30,241 bases of DNA, taken from Amanita rubescens. Its lineage: Eukaryota > Basidiomycota > Agaricomycetes > Agaricales > Amanitaceae. The stretch covers positions 1-30,241 of the forward strand of contig WION01000593.1 of the NCBI GenBank assembly GCA_015039365.1. Reading direction: 5' to 3'. The position numbers were made by a program, and so were the translations under genes. The notes beneath the pieces are model-generated. The model was not told the origin of the DNA, searched no databases, and saw only the letters and a list, made by a program, of their open reading frames with translations. The stretch's first letter is position 1, and each line of letters begins with the position of its first letter. This document shows, in pieces, positions 1 to 7,962 of this stretch.

Positions 1-1
1 A

Positions 2-481
2 ACCGAGTATGATGCAAAGCGAGCTGCATCAGCCGATGTTGTTCCTGACAAGGTAGAACAGAAGACTCACCATAAGAACACGTTCCTGGACTTGGTTTGC
101 ATGGAAAACCAAGAAATATCTTTGGCCACACCTCCACCTCCACATATATCCGAGACTGAGCGGTTCTTTGCGATTGACAAAAAGACAACCGGATTTGACG
201 ACCCTATGTATCCGCTTCCCTGGTGGAAAGTGAGTCTTGAGTAGTAGAATAGACACTTGACCCTCACCTGTATGCTCCAGGCCTCGCAGCAAGCCTTTCC
301 TATCATTGCGCTGATTGCACGAGATATACTACCAATTCCTGGGGCAAGTGTTTCGGTCGAACGGCTCTTCTCAAAGTCACGTCACCTTTGTGATGATTTA
401 CGTTCTTCTTTGAAAGCGCAGACAATATCCGAGGCCATGCTGGTGAAGGTTTGGATCAAAAGTGGACTTCTGGAGTACTAG
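2..481 (+). CDS. hAT-family transposase, C-terminal part (5' end outside window)
   Basis: Two exons, 2..229 and 281..481, joined in phase by a 51-bp GTGAGT...CAG intron, give about 142 residues ending at a TAG. The second exon carries the hAT C-terminal dimerisation signature: tryptophans before the junction, then FPIIALIARDILPIPG, SVERLFS and an RSSLKAQT block. hAT transposases cut and paste DNA as dimers or higher oligomers through this domain. The upstream RNase-H-like catalytic core would lie left of base 1 and is not seen. The visible frame is open and the intron is intact, so this copy may be fairly young or the domain may be under constraint. Whether the element is complete or mobile cannot be told from this end alone. 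Confidence 0.85.
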
Positions 482-507
482 GACGCTCCTCGTGTCGGAT
501 GCCGGTG

Positions 508-600
508 AACCGTTTGTTTACCATTTGTAAACAGTTTATAAATAGTTTATTACCATTTATGTTTAATTTGACCAACCGGTCAAACGGTAAACAAACGGTT
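508..600. repeat. Perfect 15-bp inverted repeat downstream of hAT gene
   Basis: AACCGTTTGTTTACC at 508-522 is repeated as its exact reverse complement at 586-600. The 63-bp AT-rich spacer contains further partial copies of the GTTTAC/GTAAAC theme. The location 27 bp past the transposase stop codon suggests the subterminal repeat region at the 3' end of the hAT element, where transposase would bind. The outer terminal repeat and the 8-bp target duplication could not be defined because the left end of the element is missing. Confidence 0.6.
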
Positions 601-1403
601 GGAGCCTTACATATTAGTATCCATCTTTCGCCTGGGTCAGGGCAGGGAGAGGAGTGGGCAGATGCCGTGGTGAAGTGGATGAAAGCGTTGATCATTGAGA
701 AATTGGCATCAAGGTTATCATGAGGATTCGAAGTGTGTTATGAACCTTGTCAATTTTACTTATTTTGCTCTGGTAGCCTAAGTCAGACCGTATGGAAGGG
801 ATCCAGGTTCAGGTTCAGACGAGTTCACGTTTGAAAGACGCTCCTCTTACTCTCCGAATATCGATGGTCGGAATGCCTCCAACAGGATTGTTATCGGTCA
901 CTCTCGGTTCTTGGCATATCGATGATGGTATGGATCAGCGCGGAATTCTCAGCACCCAACAGCCATCCGGCAGGCAAATACATTTTTTATTCTTATTCTA
1001 TTCATTCTCCATGCCTAGATATACTCAAAATGTGCCACCGCCTTTCTTATCTCTAAGATGTCTATTGCGAGGCAAAGCACCTACGTGAACGTTGACATGG
1101 GTCCGAAAGTCCAATGCGCCCAAACTGGAACACGGGGTGGACACACGGAACCGAACTAGGATGAACATGGCTAAAACTAGAAGGCAAGGGGGAACTGGGC
1201 GCAAAAATGAAAGGCCAGCAGACGCGGAACAGAAGGAGGATGGACGCATGGCCCAAAACAGGAACATGGGAGCCTAACGACGGACAACGGACAACGGACG
1301 GACAGGTGGACGTGGACGAAAGCAGGCATGGATGGTTCAAGCCGAGGTGGGATATATGCCCCAGGACTTGACAGCGACTCCCAGGAACTCCTAAACGGTC
1401 GGC
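601..1403. other. No gene recognised; non-coding spacer
   Basis: No ORF here looks like protein by composition or continues across plausible splice sites. A small degenerate tandem repeat of CGGACAA units sits near 1281-1303. The proximal part is probably the tail of the hAT element. Confidence 0.5.
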
Positions 1404-1957
1404 TTATGACAAAGGAACGATAGCTCTCTCTTCAAATTGTAGCCAGCCTGAGGCCGCATCCAGAATATTGTCTTCATCAGAAACAACCTTGCCTTCCTTG
1501 CTGTCCTTGATGACCTCATCGCGCCATTTCATAATATTCATATAAGTGTCGAGGCCCATTTACGCACGGTAAGCTGGAATCCGCGATCGACGTCTAAAAA
1601 TGGTGTTGGTAAAGGACTCTACTTAGAAGTTATGAGTGATAGATATGTAGGCAGGGGATACTAACCTGAACCAAAGCGCTGGGGACTTCTTCTAACTGAT
1701 ACAGCCTATCAAAGTGGTCTGTAACGTTTGCCGGGGGGACCATGATCTTGGAAATTTTCGCGTGAAGCATCCAGGCACTAAACCGAAAGGGTGACTTTGC
1801 AACCCTTTTGCAAAACAATGAAACCGACGCACTACTGTGGCAGTCGGAGACCAAGGATGGGGTGGGCATTGATATTGATCTGGTGGTTGAAAGGAGATAT
1901 TGAACGCCGAGTCGGGGAAGTTACGAAATTCACACTCCGCAGTTCCGACAACATCAT
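1404..1957 (-). pseudogene. Unrecognised small gene broken by an in-frame stop
   Basis: Three exons on the minus strand fit in phase: 1957..1836, 1777..1666 and 1616..1404, separated by 58-bp and 49-bp introns with GT donors and AG acceptors. The frame begins MMLSELRSVNF, includes a protein-like stretch LGLRLPHAWMLHAKISKIMV and ends FEERAIVPLS. It is interrupted by a TAA at 1560-1562, immediately followed in frame by ATG and 51 well-composed codons. I do not recognise the family. Two readings are possible: a gene of about 147 codons inactivated by one nonsense change, or a 96-residue protein ending at the TAA. The intron phases could agree by chance. Its 5' end faces the start of the kinase-like gene 100 bp away, so a shared promoter would be expected if both are expressed. 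Confidence 0.35.
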
Positions 1958-2057
1958 GATGACGGTAACAGGCAATGTTATTATTGTAAGTATGACATTC
2001 TAGTATAACTTAGTTCTGAGGCCGAAACGAAGTAAAGGTCGAGGTCGCACCTCCATC

Positions 2058-3118
2058 ATGTCTGCTCCATCCAGTTCAGAACCGGACTTCATCGATCTTG
2101 CAGAAACAATAGCCCACGCTCATTGTAATATTCCAAGTGTATCTTGCCGCCTGCACGACGAGCAAGGCTATTTTAGCAAGACCTACATCGTGAAACTAGA
2201 AGACCAGTCTAACGTCATCGTCCAGTTTCGAGACACTCCACTGGACTTGTCCCTCTACGAGTTAGCACGCCGTACGTCTTTCTTCGCTAGAATATGCACT
2301 TGTCCCCTGAGCGTGTCTGCAGAGAAATTGGGAACCCTGGTTCCAACTATCGAGAAGAAGAGCACAGATATATCTGTTTCCACTCATGTATACATCATGA
2401 ACTACATCGACGGATCAATGTGGAATTCAGCCCTGGGAGCCTGGCCAGGCGCCTGGGATGACGACGCTACAATCGCTGGCCAACTTGGAGAGGCGTTATC
2501 TCGTTGTATCGTTGGCCCAGACTCCTCGGAGGTCGTTGAATCTTACATCATCCCGCGCCTTCAAACTGTGTTACGCGAAAACATTCCATCAGACCGACTT
2601 GCACTGCGTCGAAGCGTCGAAGAACTCATCTCGATCGCTCCTAATCTCAAGAAACTCCCTCTTTCTCTTTCCCATGTGGATCTCAATGCGACGAACGTGA
2701 GCAGACCTTCATGAACCCGTCATCACTGCCTGAACCAGAACTTCAGATGCTCATTGCGAGTCAGGGACCACCTCGACTGATCGGAATATTGGACTGGGAC
2801 CTCTCGAGGTATCTTCCTTTCGGTATCGATGGCGCTCAGATCCGCTACATGTCTGTGATCAACCGAGACCGAGTCGACTATCCTGACGAGCCCGGGTCTA
2901 CGATGGTTGCAACTTCGTTCTGGAATGCCTTTACGGCGAACCTTGACGCTGATCTTAAAGATTATGTCGTAGACGCCATGAAAGTTGGAGTGATTATATA
3001 TTTAGAGTTCCCAGAAGGTTGCGGGGAACGGAAGGCGAGAGACATTCAGAATGCTGAGAAGCGTTTGCAATGGTTCGACGCAGTGTTCAGACCACGTTGT
3101 TCTAGGCGATGTGGCTGA
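2058..3118 (+). CDS. APH/choline-kinase-like phosphotransferase
   Basis: Two exons, 2058..2696 and 2747..3118, are joined in phase 0 by a 50-bp intron (GTGAGC...TTCAG) and give 336 residues, the usual size for fungal aminoglycoside-phosphotransferase-like proteins. The join completes the catalytic loop: HVDLNATN, a Brenner-type HxDxxxxN with the catalytic Asp and metal-binding Asn, ends exactly at the intron. ILDWDLSRYLPFG 17 residues after the Asn is the metal-binding Asp block that replaces kinase DFG. A hinge-like YIMNYIDGSMW precedes these. Such proteins transfer phosphate from ATP to small hydroxylated or amine substrates; in fungi most have no known substrate and resistance to antibiotics should not be assumed. 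The start ATG at 2058 is chosen because an in-frame N-terminal lobe follows directly. The gene looks intact. Confidence 0.82.
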
Positions 3119-3695
3119 TTCGGTGCAACATCCACTGTTGGCAGTTGGAAGCAGGATTGGATCACTTCTGCTCCGTCGTCCGAGCATCTGTCCCCCTCTG
3201 CTTCCTTCTGTAAATATGTGCGCATGTAATCTGTAGCATTGGCTGCATTGCAAATACAACTTCTTTCCACATCGGTCCAAATTTATTCAAGTCCATTGCA
3301 CGCAACACAATCCGTCCCATGTAACACATACGGAACACCCTCCCAGAAAACCAGAACGACCGAAGCTTAAAGTCTGGGTGCACCAGGTCTAGACCAGCGT
3401 ACACAAATAACTATAACTATCCGGGCTGCTCTCGCCCTTATTCATCGTGTGACTCATCATTATCTATCCCCACTCGTATACGCTCAGCTCGCTTATCTCC
3501 GACCGTGCTCAACACAATGCCATGCAAGATGTGAGATTGCAAGGCAAGTCAATCATATAGGGCTTGTGGGAATTGCAACTAATTGCGGCCCTTGCAAGAC
3601 CATCCAAGATCTCAGCCTTTCTGTTAATCAGTGTCACTCGCGTCCAGCCCCGTTCTATTACACGCGCCGACGCTTCACTGTTCATCGATACTACC
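3119..3695. other. Intergenic, no gene seen
   Basis: Contains the 3' flank of the phosphotransferase gene and the promoter side of the membrane protein gene. The short ORFs here lack coding character. A pyrimidine-rich stretch at about 3426-3500 is compatible with a fungal promoter but cannot be assigned. Confidence 0.4.
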
Positions 3696-4618
3696 ATGAA
3701 TTCGGTGCATAAAGAGACCCTACGTGCTCTCTACGCGGCCGTCGATCTTGTTCCCCTCCCTACCTTGAAGTCTATTATTGGGGTTATACAAGCTGTAAGC
3801 GCGGCTGCCGGTACACCAGTGCAATGGGATGATATCAAAGTATGGATTAACAACTTGAAGTCTGAAGCCACGATCGTACGCTCCTTTTACGCTCTTTCTG
3901 GGGGTTTTCATGGATGATTGTTCATCAGGCAACGTTCCTCGCAGCAGTACAGGCCCAGATCATCGCCATATCCTACGCGAACAACTCATCTCCCACTGGC
4001 ATTGCCACCAATGCATTCGGATTCGTGGGCATTATGTTTGACGTGATCGCTGCCCTCCTTGCGCTGCTCTCATCAACGGTCATGCAGACCCGAGTGTCTG
4101 TCATAGACCGTATTCTTAGCAATACTGCAAAGCTAAACAGTGATCAATTGACGAGGTTTCTTGGGAGTATGGGGAGTGGCAGTGGACGAGATACGAGATT
4201 TGTCCATTCAATGCTACGGGACATAGCTCGACCCTTATTGAAACGACTAGAAGGGCGGCAAACCGTTGGAGGAGAGTACGAAAACCTGTCTGCGATCGAC
4301 TTTAACCCCGATGCGAATGGATCACAGGTTGTCAAATACTGCAGCGAGATCGACAGCATTCGTGTAGTTGGAGATGCCGCAGGAGCTTCTATGCTCTTTG
4401 GCATCTTGAGCTTTATGGCATCGATCGTCTGTCTAGCCATCGAAACTCAGCCGGTAGCTGTGTGGGCCTGTACGGTTATGGCATGTTCATCCGTCTTCTT
4501 TCTTCCACTCGTGAACATGGGTCTGGCATACTTTGGACTTCGTAAGCAAATTTCTCTCCTTCGAAGTTTGCTTGATCTTATCTTCTCATCAGGATTGCCA
4601 AGCATTTTCGATGTATAG
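3696..4618 (+). CDS. Agaricomycete-type multi-pass membrane protein, unknown function
   Basis: Exons 3696..3875 and 3929..4618, joined in phase 0 by a 53-bp intron (GTACGC...ATCAG), encode 289 residues. Hydrophobic segments visible in order are AFGFVGIMFDVIAALLALL, a second around ASMLFGILSFMASIVCLAI, and a third around VWACTVMACSSVFFLPLV, so three helices are likely. A soluble loop of about 100 residues lies between the first and second. The pattern TFLAAVQAQIIAISY followed by a membrane pair is familiar from lineage-specific hypothetical membrane proteins of mushroom-forming fungi, for which no function is established. I have no substrate or partner to propose. The start is the first ATG in frame with a short amphipathic N-terminus. 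Confidence 0.72.
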
Positions 4619-4821
4619 TTGTTGAATGAGGTCGGAGATATGCGAGCAGAGGATAGATAAGTGGAGGTAGATAATGAGGAGTTCACACGACGAATAAGGC
4701 CTAAGGGCGTAGCCCAGGTTGTTATGTATTGTTTATCTATGCTGACGCTCTAAGTAGTGCCGCGGTGCCGAGCTGTGTACGCTCAACAATAGTTGTAGGG
4801 ATCACTTACCGGATGAAATAG

Positions 4822-5243
4822 TCCGATCTCAACCCCGAGGACGTTTCATCGCATAGGATCGCCCCGGATTACCCGTTCCTCTCCGTAGCGAAGTATTTGA
4901 TAGAGGCGAATATGAAAGAGGCGTGGGGGAACTTGATCAACATTGCTCAAGATATTGGAGGGGTCGTAGACGAAGAGGAGGGGGATCATCTTGCGCGCAT
5001 ACAGGTTTCATACCGACGCCTCAACCAAAGAACAAGTGGACGAAGAAGACCAAGACCTCACGGACCACGAATAGTACGTCTCAATCCGAAACACACGTCG
5101 TTGGGTCGGATGACTCATCGATTCCTTTCCTTACTTCGATTTTATCAGGATGGGGGGATGTCGTAATCCTTCTTCACGTCGTATCCCCAAACTGCCAGAC
5201 CAAATGTGCAGCTTTGCGAACTTCTACGCCACAGTTTGGATGA
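4822..5243 (+). other. Coding-like fragment, unrecognised
   Basis: From 4822 the frame is open after a stop and reads like real protein (SDLNPEDVSS, then PDYPFLSVAKYLIEANMKEA, then NIAQDIGGVVDEEEGDHLARI). Past about 5010 the better-composed frame is a different one, ending at a stop at 5243. That is consistent with a missing intron call or a frameshift. No initiator ATG with a sensible context is visible upstream, and no family is recognised. It may be the end of an old gene or transposon open reading frame. Confidence 0.25.
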
Positions 5244-5492
5244 ATGGAGTAAGTAGGTATTATTTGGGGTTGAACTTGAAATTCGTGCAACACCCCGGTC
5301 AATCAACAAGTGACTTCTGACTCTACCAATCAGGGCGGATTAATTGAGACTAACCTCGTGAGCTCAGGACAGAATATGACGATTGCGCCTGTTAAATAAG
5401 TTCCCCCACCATACGTCCAAAAAACGCTTTACGCGAATCTTGAGAGAATTAGATCGTGTCGTTCTACATCCTAAATGATGGCTTTTGACAAT

Positions 5493-5740
5493 TTATTTAA
5501 CTTGGATACTATAAATGTCCATATTTACATGTTTAATTGTCCACGATTGCCAGCTCGTCTGTTCTGTGAAAACCTCCAAAATGTTTCCATTTGCCACAAA
5601 CTCACGCTCCTCTGCACGAAGCTCCGGCCGATTCATGATGTGAGACAGTAGAAAATGGAACATTCTAAACTCCCACGCCAGTGCAAGATTATCCTCCCGG
5701 AAACCATAGGATATGCGTATGGTCATGAAATTGTGCTGTG
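5493..5740 (-). other. Exon-like fragment, unrecognised
   Basis: The minus strand after a CCACAG acceptor (exon beginning near 5740) has an open frame reading HNFMTIRISYGFREDNLALA, later FLLSHIMNRPELRAEEREFV, to a TAA at 5493. Composition is protein-like, but the upstream exon cannot be joined with confidence. The 3' LTR of the copia element begins only 150 bp farther upstream (5894), so any longer gene would have been separated from its promoter by the insertion. No family is recognised. Confidence 0.25.
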
Positions 5741-5888
5741 GAAGTAATAATAGCATTAAATAGGAAAGTGGAGGCGTTCCGAACAGAATTTTCGAAATCC
5801 GAGTGGTTCAGCAGTGTTAGACGTACAAAGTGACGACTGGGGGCGCGGAGTCATAAAGGTAATTTACAAATATCAAGTCACTCAGTTT

Positions 5889-5893
5889 ATGCA
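5889..5893. repeat. Target-site duplication ATGCA, left copy
   Basis: ATGCA directly precedes the left LTR and is repeated at 11368-11372 directly after the right LTR. Five bases is the standard target duplication made by Ty1/copia integrases. Confidence 0.95.
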
Positions 5894-6236
5894 TGTAGAA
5901 GTCTAAATATACTCAGTCGATGCACGAGAACGACTATATTCACCTGTAGAAGTCTAAATATACTACAGGGAATCAGTATATAGTAAATAACGAGTGGGGA
6001 TGTAAGCTACTCACCTCAGTCGATGCACGAGAACGACTGAGGTGTGTGTGTGTACTCTAAGCCACAATAAAATAGGAACTGTACAGTAGCGGAAGTAAGC
6101 AATATAAAGAATAAATGGACGAACCGATCTTTGCGGCTACGCCCGTTCTATAACTTCTATAACGGGTACCTTCTATATTTGGTAAGTCGCGCCGCCGTGG
6201 CCCCTAAGTCCAACGACGCGCTTGCTTTCTTCCACA
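5894..6236 (-). repeat. 3' LTR of the copia element (343 bp)
   Basis: Begins TG and ends CA. It contains a 20-bp direct repeat (5894-5913 and 5945-5964), a 22-bp direct repeat (5914-5935 and 6017-6038) and a perfect 11-bp stem hairpin with an 11-nt loop (6012-6044). A (GT)n tract follows the hairpin at about 6041-6052. No difference from the other LTR was seen. Confidence 0.97.
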
Positions 6237-6245
6237 CTCCCCCTC
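6237..6245 (-). promoter_or_regulatory. Polypurine tract (plus-strand primer)
   Basis: On the element's coding strand GAGGGGGAG immediately precedes the 3' LTR. It primes plus-strand DNA synthesis during reverse transcription. The pol stop codon TGA (6244-6246) overlaps it. Confidence 0.9.
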
Positions 6246-7959
6246 AAGCGCGCACCAAACCCATAGCGGAAGCGAAGTGCTTGACCTTGGTACTTGGTAG
6301 AGCCTTCGTGAACGCGTCCGCTAACATTTCTCCAGTAGGACAGTACGTCATCTTCAACTTCCCCTCGTCTATCGCCCAACGAACGAAGTGAAACCGGATA
6401 TCAATATGCTTGGTACGTGCGTGGTATTGATGGTCCTTGGCGAGCGCGATAGCTGACTGGTTATCGCAGTATAGAGTTGTAGGGTCGAGGACATCACCGA
6501 AAACCTGTCCAATAAGGTTTCGGAGCCAAAGCGCCTCCTTCGTCGCATGCGTCGCCGCCACGTATTCAGCCTCGGTAGTCGAAAGCGAGATGATCTCTTG
6601 CTTCTTGGAACTCCACGAAACCGCTCCGCCGTTGATAAGGAACGCATACCCCGAGATCGCCTTCCGGTCTTCGTTCACAGACCCATCGGCATCCGTATAC
6701 CCCGTAAGTCCCTGCACCTCTCTCCCATACGTCAATTCCAAATCAACTGACCCATTTAGGTACGCAAACGCCCACTTAACCGCGCCCCAATGCGCTGGAC
6801 CCGGATTCTCCAGATAACGTGAGAGAATCCCCACCACATGCGTCAAATCAAGACGAGTACCCAACGAGGCGTAATTGGCAGCCCCCACGGTCTCTCTATA
6901 CGGCTTTGACGACATGAAAGCGAAATCTTGGGCGGTCTTGGGCGCATCAGCAGACGACAATCTGGCATTAGGATTCATAGGGGTTGAAAGCGGTTTCAAA
7001 GCGTCGAAACCATAACGCTGAAGGATAGAGCGGATATAACTCGCCTGCGAGAGGGAAATGGTACGTTTCTCCCTATCTCTCTTCACTGCGAACCCGAGAA
7101 TCCAATTGATTTCTCCCTCATCACTGATCTTGAACTCTTTCTTCAGCCCGGCCTTCACCTCCTCCATCAACTCAACAGACGACGTCATGATCGTCAAGTC
7201 ATCAACATGCGCGCAGATGGTGATCTGCTCAGTCTCGGAACGACGATAGAAGACAGCCTGATCGACGTCGCAACGATCCATCTCCAAATGGATCTTCAAA
7301 ACCCCTGTCAAACGACTATACCAGTGTCGAGCCGACTGTTTCAGACCATATAACGGACGCAACAAACGCAGGACTTGATTCGGACGCGAGGTGAGATTCA
7401 TTCCCGGCGGTAATTTCATGTAAATGACTTCGCCTTCTTCAAATTCTCCATTCAGGTACGCATTCTTGACGTCAACCTGATGAATCTCATAGTCCCGCTC
7501 GGCAGCAATCGCTAAACTCGTCCGGATCGCAGCCATCTTGGCAACTGGAGCATAAGTATCGAAGAAATCGACACCCGGAATCTGCGAGAACCCTTGCGCT
7601 ACCAAGCGCGCCTTGTAACGGACGACATTCCCTGCAGCGTCCCGTTTCAAGTGGAAAACCCAACGACAGCCAACCACGTTGACCCCCGCCGGCTTATCCT
7701 GCAGCTCCCAAGTCCCATGCGCAACTAGCGCAGCGTGCTCTTCCTCCATCGCTTCCTGCCACCTCGGCCAATCGGGTCGACGCCTCGCCTCAGCTAGAGA
7801 ACGGGGATCCAAACCTTCCGCCTCCGCCATCACCGCTGCCAACGCAGCTCCGTTCATCTCCTCTTCCATCTCAGGCTCAACCTCAAGTTGACCCGGCATC
7901 TGAAGACCTTGGGGTACCCTCTCACGAGAACCCGTCACGAACCTCCCAGACAAGATGTC
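6244..7959 (-). CDS. pol: Copia pol, 3' part: reverse transcriptase and RNase H
   Basis: Open frame of about 570 codons after the TGA at 7960-7962, in the same frame as the upstream gag-pol ORF. No AUG follows the stop closely; the first is at 7896-7894, after residues VPQGLQ, so this half is probably not translated on its own. Domains in order are the RVT_2 reverse transcriptase, starting near WPRWQEAMEEEHAALVAHGT and including KARLVAQGFSQ, FDTYAPVAK and VDVKNAYLNGEF. The catalytic AHVDDL box follows, a common variant of YVDD. Then comes copia RNase H with YTDADGS (Asp), SLSTTEAEYVA (Glu) and LYCDNQSAI (Asp), ending with the ADAFTKALP motif. All catalytic acids are present. It copies element RNA into DNA inside Gag particles. 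Function depends on whether the TGA is bypassed. Confidence 0.93.
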   Translation of the reverse strand, partial: DILSGRFVTGSRERVPQGLQMPGQLEVEPEMEEEMNGAALAAVMAEAEGLDPRSLAEARRRPDWPRWQEAMEEEHAALVAHGTWELQDKPAGVNVVGCRWVFHLKRDAAGNVVRYKARLVAQGFSQIPGVDFFDTYAPVAKMAAIRTSLAIAAERDYEIHQVDVKNAYLNGEFEEGEVIYMKLPPGMNLTSRPNQVLRLLRPLYGLKQSARHWYSRLTGVLKIHLEMDRCDVDQAVFYRRSETEQITICAHVDDLTIMTSSVELMEEVKAGLKKEFKISDEGEINWILGFAVKRDREKRTISLSQASYIRSILQRYGFDALKPLSTPMNPNARLSSADAPKTAQDFAFMSSKPYRETVGAANYASLGTRLDLTHVVGILSRYLENPGPAHWGAVKWAFAYLNGSVDLELTYGREVQGLTGYTDADGSVNEDRKAISGYAFLINGGAVSWSSKKQEIISLSTTEAEYVAATHATKEALWLRNLIGQVFGDVLDPTTLYCDNQSAIALAKDHQYHARTKHIDIRFHFVRWAIDEGKLKMTYCPTGEMLADAFTKALPSTKVKHFASAMGLVRA

Positions 7960-7962
7960 TCA
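7960..7962 (-). other. In-frame TGA splitting integrase from reverse transcriptase
   Basis: Context on the coding strand is CTC TGA GAC. Related copia proteins usually have Arg or another basic residue in this region. A CGA-to-TGA transition (CpG deamination) would explain the stop simply. Programmed readthrough cannot be excluded from one copy. Confidence 0.8.

Noticed and set aside
1281..1303. Short CGGACAA tandem repeat
   Set aside because: Too few and too degenerate units to be a functional array or satellite.
6146..6170. loxP-like look of CCCGTTCTATAACTTC and its mirrored half in the LTR
   Set aside because: Only a short imperfect palindrome; it lacks the loxP arm sequence and spacer, and no recombinase gene is present.
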